Positions 8,643 to 18,033 are shown, counted from the stretch's first letter. The stretch is 33,634 nt of DNA from Nitrospirales bacterium (GCA_021603905.1 BQIU01000045.1:1-33634); one strand, 5' to 3'. A program made the numbers and translations. The notes: generated by a model from the sequence alone, not told the origin.

Positions 8643-10649
8643 ATGAATACCGATCGACAGGCATTTACGATTCTGGTGGTCGAAGACAATCTCGGTCTCA
8701 ATACGCTCATTCAAAAATATCTGCATCGAGAAGGTTTTACCACCATCATCGCTCAAAGTTGCGCTGAAGCCCTTACATGGATTTCCCGACAGCACGCCGA
8801 CCTCATGCTCCTCGACCTCCAACTCACAGATAGTCATGGAGCCGACCTCATTCAGTCTCTGGAAGAACACCAACAATTACCGCCCTTTATTGTCGTGACT
8901 GGACATGGCAATGAACGGCTTGCGGTAAAAATGATGAAATGTGGTGCACGCGATTATGTCATCAAAGACGACATGTTCCTTGAATTGCTCCCATCCGTTG
9001 TCATTCATACCTATGAACAGCTTCGACGGGAGAGTCGTCTCTTAGCTGCTGAAGAAGAATTAAATACGGAACGCGAGCGTCTGGCTATCACCTTAGCCTC
9101 CATTGCCGAGGGAGTGATCACCACGGATACGAGCGGACGCATTACGTCCATGAACCATGTCGCAGAAACACAGACAGGGTGGACACAACTCGAAGCGATT
9201 CGCCAGCCAGTTGAAAAGGTGATCAATCTCGTCCAGCAACATAATATGACATTTAGGGAAAACCCCGTTCAGGAAGTCCTTGATACTGGGAAAACGCTTC
9301 ATCCGATCCAACACCGACTCCTGTTTTCCCGAGACGGAGTCGAACGTACCGTCGCGACGAGCACCGCGCCAATTCAACGACATGATAAAACCCTACTCGG
9401 CGTTGTGCTTGTACTTCGCGATATGACAGACCGCATTCGTGTTGATCAAGAATTGTTAAAAGCCAGCAAACTCGAATCTCTCGGGATTTTGGCTGGCGGC
9501 ATTGCGCATGACTTCAATAACTTGCTCACGAGTATTCTTGGGAACATCTCTCTATCAAAGGTTTCACTCAACCCTCGGACCGAATCCTACGGGTACCTTT
9601 CAGAAGCCGAGCAAGCTTCACTTCGAGCAAAAAGTCTCACACAACAACTGCTCACATTTGCGCAAGGCGGGGCACCAGTCAAAAAACCCATTAATCTCGA
9701 ACCAATGATGACCGAATCATCGACCTTTGCCTTACGGGGGACAAAAAGTCGATGCCACGTTGATCTCCCCGTCGATCTGTGGAAGGTTGACGCAGACAGA
9801 AAACAACTCAGTCATGTTATCCATAATTTGGTTCTCAACGCGCATCAAGCCATGCCGAGAGGAGGCATGGTGACCATCCGGGCTAAAAATGTCGTTTTTC
9901 GTCCGAACGACATTGAGCACAAGATCGCCATACCTTATGGACGCTATGTACAAATCGTCGTGGAAGATCAAGGAATTGGAATCCCTGCAGATTATCTGAC
10001 TCAAATTTTCGACCCATATTTCACAACAAAACAATCAGGAAGCGGCCTAGGTCTTTCCACTGCCTATTCTGTGACAAAAAATCATGGAGGCACGATGACA
10101 GTGTCATCCGAGTTGGGTCAAGGAACCCAACTACGGGTGTATTTACCGGCTTCGTCAAGCCAAGAGAACACAGACGACATGACCGTACCCCCCTCGATAA
10201 TGGGAGCAGGAAAAATTCTTGTCATGGATGATGATGATTCTGTCCGCTTGCTGTTGGAAGAAATGCTTAATCACCTTGGCTATGAAGTCGAAAGCGTTCC
10301 AGATGGTGATAATGCGATCATTCGCTACCAACAAGCCAAATCCACGCAGCAAGGTTATTCTGCCGTCATTCTCGATCTAACGGTTCCAGGAGGATTAGGG
10401 GGGAAAGACACGTTGGAAAAACTTCGGCAGATCGACCCTGAGATTCGAGCCATCGTTGCCAGTGGATACTGTAACGACTCTCTGCTCTCACGGTATACCG
10501 CATTTGGATTTCTTGGAATGGTCGCAAAACCTTTTCAGTTAGGCGAGCTCCGTGAAGTCCTGCATCGGGTCACACGACATGGAAGAACAACAGCGCAACA
10601 CGGAACAGATCATATGTCTGGACATGAGGTTCAGCAGAAGACGCGTTGA
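8643..10649 (+). CDS. Hybrid sensor histidine kinase, REC-PAS-HisKA-HATPase-REC
   Basis: This soluble 668-residue protein receives and passes phosphate. The first receiver (about 8-125) has the acidic pair E14/D15, phospho-acceptor D58, T86 and K108. A PAS domain spans about 145-265. The dimerisation/phosphoacceptor helix carries H289 in GGIAHDFNNLL, the NtrB-like type. The ATPase domain has the N-box around N395-N399, G1 DQGIGIP (442-448), FDPYFTTK (456-463) and GSGLGLS (466-472). The second receiver (about 523-643) has D529-D532, phospho-acceptor D578 and K629. No membrane helix or DNA-binding domain is present. The start is supported by GGAAGGAG nine bases upstream. It is transcribed alone, convergent with the Rieske gene; the two stop codons are only 19 bases apart. 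The stimulus is unknown. Confidence 0.93.
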   Translation: MNTDRQAFTILVVEDNLGLNTLIQKYLHREGFTTIIAQSCAEALTWISRQHADLMLLDLQLTDSHGADLIQSLEEHQQLPPFIVVTGHGNERLAVKMMKCGARDYVIKDDMFLELLPSVVIHTYEQLRRESRLLAAEEELNTERERLAITLASIAEGVITTDTSGRITSMNHVAETQTGWTQLEAIRQPVEKVINLVQQHNMTFRENPVQEVLDTGKTLHPIQHRLLFSRDGVERTVATSTAPIQRHDKTLLGVVLVLRDMTDRIRVDQELLKASKLESLGILAGGIAHDFNNLLTSILGNISLSKVSLNPRTESYGYLSEAEQASLRAKSLTQQLLTFAQGGAPVKKPINLEPMMTESSTFALRGTKSRCHVDLPVDLWKVDADRKQLSHVIHNLVLNAHQAMPRGGMVTIRAKNVVFRPNDIEHKIAIPYGRYVQIVVEDQGIGIPADYLTQIFDPYFTTKQSGSGLGLSTAYSVTKNHGGTMTVSSELGQGTQLRVYLPASSSQENTDDMTVPPSIMGAGKILVMDDDDSVRLLLEEMLNHLGYEVESVPDGDNAIIRYQQAKSTQQGYSAVILDLTVPGGLGGKDTLEKLRQIDPEIRAIVASGYCNDSLLSRYTAFGFLGMVAKPFQLGELREVLHRVTRHGRTTAQHGTDHMSGHEVQQKTR

Positions 10650-10668
10650 AACCGTTGACTATTTCTCC

Positions 10669-10974
10669 TTACACTTCAATTTTGATGTCTGAGCCATCAA
10701 CAATGACTTCATAGGTTTTTACGCACGCGGCAGGGTTATTCGTACAGGCTCCCGTTTTCACATTATATTCCCACCCATGCCATGGACAAGTCACAATCTC
10801 TCCAGCCAAATCACCATCGCCTAACGGACCTCCGCGATGGAGACATGTATTATCGATCACACGGTACGATCCCTCAAGATTAAATACGGCAAAACTTTTA
10901 TCCTGAACTTCTGCGACAAACCCGCTTCCTGGAGAAATCTGTTCCGTTTTTGCAATTGAGATAAGGTCACCCAT
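10669..10974 (-). CDS. Rieske [2Fe-2S] ferredoxin-like protein
   Basis: This 101-residue soluble protein is a minimal Rieske domain. The cluster ligands are seen as C44-x-H46 (CLHRGG) and C63-x2-H66 (CPWHGW), followed by the family GWEYNVKTG segment. Such small proteins act as electron carriers for oxygenases or reductases, similar to BphF or NirD. A longer frame runs back to 11109 inside mrp, but the start used here (ATG at 10974) has a clear AGGAGGA eight bases upstream, and the Rieske fold begins just there. It lies 37 bases downstream of mrp in the same direction, so co-transcription is likely. No partner oxygenase or reductase is nearby, so its redox partner is unknown. Confidence 0.9.
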   Translation of the reverse strand: MGDLISIAKTEQISPGSGFVAEVQDKSFAVFNLEGSYRVIDNTCLHRGGPLGDGDLAGEIVTCPWHGWEYNVKTGACTNNPAACVKTYEVIVDGSDIKIEV

Positions 10975-11011
10975 TACGCTTCCTCCTGACAGTTTCAGAG
11001 AATGGCAAAAA

Positions 11012-11911
11012 TTACTTCTTGTCCAATGGCTTTTTAATTTTTTGCAACAAGCTTGAGATCGATGGGGCCCCTTCCTGATCATCAGATGAAGAGCGCATGG
11101 TTTTCTCAATCAGCGTTGCCGCGATCGCCTTCAACGCTTCCGTTTGTGGCGATGAAGGGTTGGCGATCACGATTGGTTTGCCCACATCTCCGCTATGACG
11201 AATCTCAGGATCCAGCGGAATACTCCCGAGGAAGGGAACTTCAAACTTTCGAGCCGCCTGCTCCCCACCACCATGTGAAAAAATGTCTGTTCGTTCACCG
11301 CAATGTCCGCACACATAATAACTCATATTTTCAATCACTCCCAAGATAGGCACATTCACTTTTTGAAACATGACAATGCCTTTACGCACATCCTGCAGGG
11401 CAACCTCCTGCGGAGTGGTCACGGTAATCGCACCGGTCATTGGAACGAGCTGCGCCAACGTCAACTGCACATCTCCGGTGCCCGGCGGCAAATCAATGAG
11501 TAAATAATCCAACTCTCCCCACACGACATCACGAAAAAATTGCTGGATCGCTGAGTGAACCATCGGACCTCGCCATACCACCGGCGTTTCTTCTGGAACA
11601 AAAAACCCCATGGAGATGACTTTGACGCCATAGCCTTCTGCTGGAAGTATTTTTTTATCATCCTTTCCCGGAGGCTGAGTAATGCCCATCATGGTAGGAA
11701 TATTCGGACCATAAATATCAGCATCCATCAACCCAACTTTTTGACCGGCTAAACTTAAAGCCACCGCTAAATTAGCCGTGACGGTCGATTTCCCAACCCC
11801 GCCCTTTCCGCTGCTCACAGCAATCACATGCTTCACCCCTGGAATAGGATTATCTATCGGTGCGGTTGAATCAACTGATGGTTCACTGGATTTCGAACTT
11901 TCTTCAGACAT
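11012..11911 (-). CDS. mrp: Mrp/ApbC family P-loop ATPase, Fe-S cluster carrier
   Basis: This protein probably carries and transfers Fe-S clusters to target apoproteins in the cytoplasm. The 299 residues include the deviant Walker A SGKGGVGKST (34-43), the switch I region DADIYGPNIP (63-72), LLIDLPPGTGD (137-147) and the family C201-x2-C204 pair (YVCGHCG) that bridges a cluster in the dimer. Many bacterial Mrp proteins carry an N-terminal MIP18 (DUF59) domain; this one lacks it and instead has a polar, serine-rich start of about 25 residues. AAGGGAG lies about nine bases before the ATG. It sits directly upstream of the Rieske gene, which fits a link to Fe-S proteins. Confidence 0.93.
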   Translation of the reverse strand: MSEESSKSSEPSVDSTAPIDNPIPGVKHVIAVSSGKGGVGKSTVTANLAVALSLAGQKVGLMDADIYGPNIPTMMGITQPPGKDDKKILPAEGYGVKVISMGFFVPEETPVVWRGPMVHSAIQQFFRDVVWGELDYLLIDLPPGTGDVQLTLAQLVPMTGAITVTTPQEVALQDVRKGIVMFQKVNVPILGVIENMSYYVCGHCGERTDIFSHGGGEQAARKFEVPFLGSIPLDPEIRHSGDVGKPIVIANPSSPQTEALKAIAATLIEKTMRSSSDDQEGAPSISSLLQKIKKPLDKK

Positions 11912-12094
11912 GCGTTTAGACTCCCTTTACTCGAAAAATCGTTTATAGAATGACACCCGCGCCTCACGTGGCGAGGGCGGGAAAGTAGCAATTATCATCT
12001 CCCTGTGTCAGTGACTTCAGGACACGAGTAGACGATGTAGCAGGGCACGACCTTCAATGAATGAATTGACGGGCATTACGGGCTGGCATTGGGA

Positions 12095-12298
12095 TCATCC
12101 AAGTTGTGTGGCAAACTTTTTTCGCGACCGACCAAGTAGCGGTTCGTGATGACATTGTCGGTTAGCAGAAATGACAGGATCCAAAATTTCTCCGCAGAGA
12201 ATACAGCGCCACCCTGAAAACTTTAATGCACCTGTATCATCTGCAACATCCTCAAATCTATCGCTCACCATAACGCCTTTACACCGTGGACATTCCAT
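12095..12298 (-). CDS. Small zinc-ribbon protein
   Basis: This 67-residue protein has two zinc-knuckle cysteine pairs, C3-x2-C6 (ECPRC) and C32-x2-C35 (RCILCG), giving one predicted zinc site, followed by a basic tail (GRSRKKF). Function is unknown. AGGAG seven bases before the ATG supports the start, and the cysteine pairs support it being a true gene. It lies 183 bases upstream of mrp in the same direction and could be its own transcript. A TATAAT sequence at 12377-12382 on the minus strand may be its -10 box, but no good -35 was found. Confidence 0.75.
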   Translation of the reverse strand: MECPRCKGVMVSDRFEDVADDTGALKFSGWRCILCGEILDPVISANRQCHHEPLLGRSRKKFATQLG

Positions 12299-13030
12299 TT
12301 TATGCTCCTGACTTCGTATGAGATTCGTTGAAAAATATGAAAGCGAAAGTTGCGAGTTCGCCGCATTATGTAGAATATTATAAAGTAATTGTGTTTCCTT
12401 ATCATTACCTGGGTTAACCCTTTGATTTAAAAGACTATTATTTGCCCTCGATCATGCCAATACGTCAATGTCTCATCGCGCGGTCTCGTTAATCTCCTAT
12501 CTAAGGCAATAAAGTCGAATAACTCTACGTTCTTACTTGCTCGATATATTATAAATTATCATTGTGATTCTTGCGTGATCATATATTTACTTGAAATTCT
12601 TATCCCAATCATGCCTTGTGCATTTTCAAAATAATCCCCATCTATAATTTCAAAAGTACCCAGGAATTTCTATCTGGCCTTCTATCGCGCATGAGGAATC
12701 AACACATAAAATTTATAGTTTGGACCTCTATGTAAGCAAAGACTAGCTCTGCGCTTCGATTTCTAACAGGCACAGGTTCATCAAAAAATAACGATTGCAG
12801 GACTTAGGGAAGCGAAAATCTTACAATGCCTTTTTAGGCTCATCCGATCCCCCACAACTCTGCACTCGCGTTGCGAGCGTATGTCGCCCTTGCAATCCAT
12901 TTTCGTCATACCTACTATGCAGACCATGGCAGAATGCCTTTGAATACGCTTCGTATTATTCGTTGCGAGACAATCGAGCTAATGAAAACATTGTTGATTT
13001 TCCCTTATCACGAAAAGGAATTTATTTGTA
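12299..13030. other. 732-base AT-rich divergent intergenic region before lgt
   Basis: The region is clearly richer in A+T than its neighbours and holds no convincing gene. Visible elements are a perfect 10-base palindrome GGGTTAACCC (12411-12420), a minus-strand TATAAT (12377-12382), a short stem CTCGC-GTT-GCGAG (12865-12877) and an inverted repeat AATACG-CTT-CGTATT (12943-12957). The blocks CTTCGTAT and ATTCGTTG occur together both at 12312-12330 and at 12949-12965, close to the starts of the two divergent genes. A plus-strand open frame from 12795 is not protein-like. It may hold regulatory sites or be decayed DNA. Confidence 0.45.
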
Positions 13031-13846
13031 ATGGAGTATGTGTTCGCCATCCCTTACCCGGAAATTGACCCCGTTTTTTTTCGGCTTGGACCATTAGCAT
13101 TTCGTTGGTACGGCCTCATGTACCTTCTTGGGCTCGGGGCCGCCTACTTTCTCATCAAATCACGAGCCTCACATAAAAACCTTTCCTTATCAGCCGAACA
13201 ACTTTCTGACCTCATCGTCTTTGCCGCATTTGGCGTCTTTCTCGGAGGACGATTAGGCTACATCCTATTCTACAATCCAGCTTTTTACATAGAGAACCCC
13301 CTGAAAATTTTGGCCGTATGGGAAGGCGGCATGTCTTTTCATGGCGGTCTTGTCGGTACCTGTGTCGCGCTTTGGATATTTAGTCACCGCCGAGGATTTC
13401 CGCTATTATCCATTGCCGACCTGGCGGCAGGAGCTGTACCTATTGGGTTAGGATTTGGAAGGTTGGGAAACTTTATTAATGGGGAATTGTATGGACGGGC
13501 AACGGATGTCTCATGGTGCATGGTCTTTCCACAAGGTGGACCTGCCTGTCGACACCCATCTCAACTGTACGAAGCTCTGCTCGAAGGTCTCTTATTGTTT
13601 TTGATACTCACCGTGATCAATCGGCGGCAAACACCTCCCGGCACAATCTTCTGGAGTTTTTTAATTGGCTATGGATTCGCGAGATTCTTTATCGAACAGT
13701 TTCGTCAACCAGATAGCCACATCGGATTCCTCTTCAATACATTGACTATGGGCCAACTGTTGTGTCTCCCCATGATTCTGATAGGGACAATCATGTTACT
13801 CAGAGGATACTGGACATCAAAGACGGCTTATAGCCGTTTCAAATAA
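13031..13846 (+). CDS. lgt: Phosphatidylglycerol-prolipoprotein diacylglyceryl transferase
   Basis: This inner-membrane enzyme transfers a diacylglyceryl group from phosphatidylglycerol to the lipobox cysteine of prolipoproteins, the first step of lipoprotein maturation. The 271 residues form about seven membrane helices. The Lgt signature GRLGNFINGELYGR (143-156) is intact, with R144, N147 and E152, and H104 lies in GGMSFHGG; these match the essential residues of the E. coli enzyme with an offset of one. The later arginine-containing segment EQFRQPD is also present. AAGGA lies about 11 bases before the ATG. It is a single-gene unit here, and ends in a hairpin listed separately. Assignment is secure. 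Confidence 0.97.
   Translation: MEYVFAIPYPEIDPVFFRLGPLAFRWYGLMYLLGLGAAYFLIKSRASHKNLSLSAEQLSDLIVFAAFGVFLGGRLGYILFYNPAFYIENPLKILAVWEGGMSFHGGLVGTCVALWIFSHRRGFPLLSIADLAAGAVPIGLGFGRLGNFINGELYGRATDVSWCMVFPQGGPACRHPSQLYEALLEGLLLFLILTVINRRQTPPGTIFWSFLIGYGFARFFIEQFRQPDSHIGFLFNTLTMGQLLCLPMILIGTIMLLRGYWTSKTAYSRFK
13821..13839 (+). terminator. Hairpin at the 3-prime end of lgt, candidate terminator
   Basis: AGACGGCT and AGCCGTTT form an eight-pair stem, including one G-T pair, around a TAT loop. It lies within the last codons of lgt and ends five bases before the stop. Only a weak T run follows, so termination would be inefficient or this may be a stabilising end structure. Confidence 0.4.
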
Positions 13847-14125
13847 TTACCGGTGCTTGAGGCGCAGTCTAGACGACTTTTCATTAAACACTCCAGAGAC
13901 AAACCGTTCTCACCATGTGGCAACCACTCCATCCCTGTGAGAGGCATACAACAATCGTCGCCTAGGCTTCCTTTTCCTCAACTGGACTTGGACACATTTA
14001 AACCGTATGTGAAATGGCTGATTGAACGATCGACGTTGAAAATCTGTGAAGAATGCAAGGCCTTCCAGCCTATCGCGTCCAAGCCTATCAGCTTGAAAGC
14101 AACTGGATTCGCTATAACACCATCA

Positions 14126-14596
14126 TCAACTGCCTACTCCGCCATATCCACCAATTCCTCCGCCTCCACCAATACCTGGCAGTACGGGAGCCGTCGTATT
14201 CTCCCTTGGTTTATCAGGGACATTGCCGTAACGACGTAACGGAGGAGAATTCCAGATGACCTTATTCCCTGGAGCAAGATTGGCGGCCTCAATATAATGC
14301 TTTCTTGCTCGTTCTGGATCTCCGAGCCGCTCTAAAGCCAGAGCCAGATTGTAGTGCGCTTCCGCTAATTCTGGATCAGCGTGCACAGCTTGCTCAAACT
14401 CCACGATTGCGGCTTCCCACTGTCCTTCAGAAAATCGTAGATTACCCTTATTGATTGACGTTAAAGCCGTTGGATGTGTGCCGCTTGGGGCATCCAACAC
14501 CCGTTGAGGCATCGGATCAGGTTGACTCGTACAGCCAGGCCCGCTCACCAGGCCTCCGATGATGATCATCAACAATCCAATCTGCTTCGCATTCAT
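14126..14596 (-). CDS. TPR-repeat probable lipoprotein
   Basis: This 156-residue protein starts with a basic end and hydrophobic helix (about 5-19) followed by SGPGC, where C22 would be the lipidated cysteine. The Pro at -2 makes this an atypical lipobox. About two tetratricopeptide repeats follow, in WEAAIVEFEQAVHADPELAE and AHYNLALALERLGDPERARK, then a Pro/Gly-rich tail ending in a glycine run. TPRs mediate protein contacts, so it is probably an envelope scaffold. A longer frame begins at 14668 inside addA, but the start used here has GAGGTG five bases upstream and begins exactly at the signal peptide. It is 26 bases downstream of addA, so probably co-transcribed, although no functional link is obvious. 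Confidence 0.82.
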   Translation of the reverse strand: MNAKQIGLLMIIIGGLVSGPGCTSQPDPMPQRVLDAPSGTHPTALTSINKGNLRFSEGQWEAAIVEFEQAVHADPELAEAHYNLALALERLGDPERARKHYIEAANLAPGNKVIWNSPPLRRYGNVPDKPRENTTAPVLPGIGGGGGIGGYGGVGS

Positions 14597-14622
14597 TTGA
14601 CACCTCTTCTTTCTGCGCATTC

Positions 14623-17600
14623 TTAGACGTGAACCATTTGCCCAAGACGTAAAAAAATAAATTGACATTGCACCTCATGCAATCCCAAACACTGTCGGGC
14701 CGCATGTTTATAAATCGCTGCTTGCTCTTGATAGGATCGCATACGGACAGGAATATCCTTCTCTTCTATGCGATCAGTTTTATAATCAACAATTCCAATC
14801 TGCTGGTCGAGTTCATACACAAGATCAATGACCCCTTCCATCACACATGTCGTGTCAGTTATAGCCATTTCAGAGTTCCGCACGCAATCCCAGGGAATGG
14901 TAAATGGGACTTCACGACCTACTATGGTGGCGCGCTGAAGCACCTCATAGACGGGAGAGGAAAAAAACGTCTTTAACATTTCATACACCTCACCTTGAAT
15001 GTCATCTCGCTTCTTCTCCCAATCGTCAAGAATATCCCGCGTACACACTTCGACAACCTGCCGTTTGAGCCTATGATGATTATGAGAAAAGTCCCATTGT
15101 TGGAGTACACGGTGAGTGAGGCTCCCGACTAACGTCCCTCGTCCACGACGCCTGCTTTCTATATCCTCAGATTTCTCCATGTGTGCCCCAAAATTCTTGC
15201 GAGACGTTGGCGTAAGATAGGTTGGGCTTGAGATATGTTCTTTCCACGCACCGTCTCGTACCGTCCAACTCTGAAACCAAGGCTCCAGAGTCATCGGATC
15301 TGTTAATTCGTAAGTCATCGGACCTGCCTTAGCCTCCTGCGCATCAGATGACGCGATAAATGTCTGAGGAATAGATGTTGAACGAAGAGTCAGATGTTCA
15401 CAATCATGACTCCCCACGGTATCGGTCGTGACTTCTTGAAGAAGACGAAGAAAGGTTCCCGCCGCCTGCCGTTTAAGAGCCCCACCAGACAACACCAAAC
15501 GTTCTCGCGCCCGAGTCATGGCAACATACAACAAACGCCGCTGTTCAGCTTCTTCTTTGATCCGCATCTTCTCTTTGGTCAGCACTCGCCCTAATGACGT
15601 ATATGATCCAATAGACACTCCAACAACTTCCGTTGCCCAATCACACGAGACTGATGGGCCATCAGAGCCTGCCTGGGAACCATGATGAAATCCAGGCAAA
15701 ATGACAATGGGAAACTCCAGCCCTTTCGCCTTATGAATCGTCAAAACTCGAACCGCATCAAGGGATTCTTCGGCAAGCGACCGTTCTGCCTCACTCGGCT
15801 GCTCATGTAATCTAGTCACGAGCAGCTTCACAAATCCTGAGAGCGTCAGAGAAGGTCGATCCTCCATATCCATTGCCATTGATCGAATTTTTTGTAGATT
15901 CGCCACAGCCTGCTCTCCATGCCGGGACGCCATCGCCAGTTCAAGGACTGGTAAGCGAGTGAAGATGAGGTCGAGGGCCTGCCCCAGTGGATACAGAAAT
16001 GCCTGTTCATGCAAGTTAGCAAGCGTGCCATAGAGCTGCTTGATCGTCTGTTTTTGAGAACCCTCCCACCGATCAAGTTGTGCGGAATCACGGCAATCAA
16101 ACGCATTCAATTGTCGCAGATCGTAGACCTCTCGATCATTCAACCCTCCAATGGGAGAGCGTAGAATTCCGAGCATCCCAATGGCATCGCCCGGTTGATC
16201 AAGTACACGGAGCACGTTAATCAAATCAATAACTTCCGGTCTTCGATAAAAATGTTTTTCACCATCCGTAATATAGGGAATTCCATGTCGTTGCAAGGCT
16301 TCAAGATACACGTGAGCCTGGGTGAGCTTTCGAAATAACAACCCAATATGTCCGGGCCTCACAGGCCCAGACGTTCCTGCGGTTTCTATGGTCACTTCAC
16401 CTGTCAGTAATTCTTCTTTCATCCAACGAGCCAGTTGCTCCGCTTCCAGCCGAGTCACCGTAGAAGCATCAACATCCTCTTGTTCTTCCTCGGTCTGAAC
16501 AAGACGGAGTTCTACTCCTGGTGAGTGAAGCATATCGTGACGATACGAAAATAGCGTCAACGGAATATTTCCTGGCTGTATATGTTCCCGTGGTTGGAAC
16601 AACCGATCAAACACATCATTCACCACAGTGAGGATCTGACCATGACTACGAAAATTAGTCGTTAACTCATACACGACACCTCCGTCACTCAAGACTTTTC
16701 CAAGGACATGATCAAACGCCTCAAGATCAGCACCACGAAAGGTATAAATGGATTGTTTGGGATCGCCAACGATAAAGAGTTTTCCAGGAGTCAACTGAAC
16801 GGACCGCCAATCCGATGCACAGGCGTCTCGTGTTTCACACAAATACAACACGATTTCATATTGAATCGGATCAGTATCCTGAAATTCATCTACTAAGATC
16901 GCATGATACTCGTGTTTGAGACGTTCACGCACGGCAGGATAATCACGAAGTAACGCTCGAGCACGGATTAAGAGTTCCTGAAAGGTTATCCATCCATCAT
17001 TGATAAATTGCTGTTGAACATTCGCCACGAAAGGGATCAAGGTCTCAAGAAGGTCGTGAATGAGCGAGTGGTCAACCGCAAAGATTGATTGCGCGAGACG
17101 AATCAAGGCACGGGCGTTGGAAAAATCTTCTTCCAGCCAACCCTGCGGCATTTTCCCTAAATTGGCAGACAACAGGTCCTTGTCTGTATTGCCAAAGGTC
17201 TTCACACCATCCACCCCCTGCTCAAGAAGAACAGTCAACACCTGTTCTGCAACAGCCAGTGCTCGTTCAACTTTTCGTGGTTTGGGTGCGGCATACGATG
17301 TCAACAGCATTTTCGCACAATCGCGTTGCGAACTGAACCACTCACGAAGACGGCCTGAAACCTCAGTCGATTTCGTTTGTTCCAACAACAGATCAAGCGA
17401 AGACGTATCAAGTGAAAGATTAAATGCCAACTCACGAAAAGACCCAAGCGGGATACGTGGAAGAAGCGTTCTCCATCGTTCATGCTGCGTTCCAGATTGT
17501 CCAAGTTCATCATCAATCCATGCATCCCATTCACGCGTGAAATATTCATTGAATCGAGAACCATCATCTTCGTGAAAGTTTGGCGGCACCCCACTTTCTA

Positions 17601-18033
17601 AGGGATTCAGTCGAAGAAGGTGTGCGGCAAAACTATGCAAAGTCCCAATCTGTGCGTGTTCCACATCCTCTAATGCGGCTTGAGCTCGCGCGACTATCTC
17701 ATTGGACGAAAGCCGAAAACTTTCCTGATATCGCAACATTTGACTATGAACAAGGGCAGACTCACTTTCTGCCTGATCCCAATTCACGAGATCAATCAGT
17801 TGGTCTCGAAGACGCATCCTCATTTCTGTCGCCGCCTTGTTTGTAAACGTGAGAGCAACAATTTTGGTGATTGGAATGGGATTCGGCTCTCGCAACAACG
17901 CTGACAACAACCGATTCACTAAGAGCGTCGTCTTCCCCGTACCTGCACCGGCCACCACCACCACATTTTGCTCAAAGTTGCTCTCCGCCAAACGACGAAC
18001 GGAAAAATCTGAAATCGTTGAAGAATCAATCAC
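14623..18033 (-). CDS. addA: ATP-dependent helicase/nuclease subunit AddA (UvrD/RecB-like)
   Basis: This is the helicase-nuclease subunit of an AddAB-type enzyme that resects double-strand DNA ends for recombination. The 1136 residues carry the superfamily 1 helicase motifs in order: Walker A AGAGTGKTT (28-36), LTFTNKAATEM, Walker B VDEFQDTDP, VGDPKQSIYTFRGAD, TNFRSH, TIHKAKGLEFPIV and YVAMTRARERL. The C-terminal RecB-type nuclease is intact: GVIDLVY (D1070), VDYKT (D1083, K1085) and the YQEQ segment (1101-1104). The start is a GTG overlapping the end of addB by eight bases, so translation is probably coupled. The length and domain order match AddA rather than plain UvrD. The operon then continues to the TPR lipoprotein. 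Confidence 0.93.
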   Translation of the reverse strand: MIDSSTISDFSVRRLAESNFEQNVVVVAGAGTGKTTLLVNRLLSALLREPNPIPITKIVALTFTNKAATEMRMRLRDQLIDLVNWDQAESESALVHSQMLRYQESFRLSSNEIVARAQAALEDVEHAQIGTLHSFAAHLLRLNPLESGVPPNFHEDDGSRFNEYFTREWDAWIDDELGQSGTQHERWRTLLPRIPLGSFRELAFNLSLDTSSLDLLLEQTKSTEVSGRLREWFSSQRDCAKMLLTSYAAPKPRKVERALAVAEQVLTVLLEQGVDGVKTFGNTDKDLLSANLGKMPQGWLEEDFSNARALIRLAQSIFAVDHSLIHDLLETLIPFVANVQQQFINDGWITFQELLIRARALLRDYPAVRERLKHEYHAILVDEFQDTDPIQYEIVLYLCETRDACASDWRSVQLTPGKLFIVGDPKQSIYTFRGADLEAFDHVLGKVLSDGGVVYELTTNFRSHGQILTVVNDVFDRLFQPREHIQPGNIPLTLFSYRHDMLHSPGVELRLVQTEEEQEDVDASTVTRLEAEQLARWMKEELLTGEVTIETAGTSGPVRPGHIGLLFRKLTQAHVYLEALQRHGIPYITDGEKHFYRRPEVIDLINVLRVLDQPGDAIGMLGILRSPIGGLNDREVYDLRQLNAFDCRDSAQLDRWEGSQKQTIKQLYGTLANLHEQAFLYPLGQALDLIFTRLPVLELAMASRHGEQAVANLQKIRSMAMDMEDRPSLTLSGFVKLLVTRLHEQPSEAERSLAEESLDAVRVLTIHKAKGLEFPIVILPGFHHGSQAGSDGPSVSCDWATEVVGVSIGSYTSLGRVLTKEKMRIKEEAEQRRLLYVAMTRARERLVLSGGALKRQAAGTFLRLLQEVTTDTVGSHDCEHLTLRSTSIPQTFIASSDAQEAKAGPMTYELTDPMTLEPWFQSWTVRDGAWKEHISSPTYLTPTSRKNFGAHMEKSEDIESRRRGRGTLVGSLTHRVLQQWDFSHNHHRLKRQVVEVCTRDILDDWEKKRDDIQGEVYEMLKTFFSSPVYEVLQRATIVGREVPFTIPWDCVRNSEMAITDTTCVMEGVIDLVYELDQQIGIVDYKTDRIEEKDIPVRMRSYQEQAAIYKHAARQCLGLHEVQCQFIFLRLGQMVHV

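Noticed and set aside
10975-11109. N-terminal 45-residue extension of the Rieske protein
   Set aside because: It would overlap the end of mrp and is not protein-like; the downstream ATG has a strong ribosome site.
12795-13031. Plus-strand open frame ending at the lgt start
   Set aside because: No ribosome site and an unconvincing sequence; the lgt start is secure, so this region is best read as leader DNA.
13853-14239. Plus-strand open frame of 128 codons directly after lgt
   Set aside because: It begins with GTG without a ribosome site, is antisense to the TPR gene in its last third, and its composition is not protein-like. The 279-base gap 13847-14125 otherwise shows nothing.
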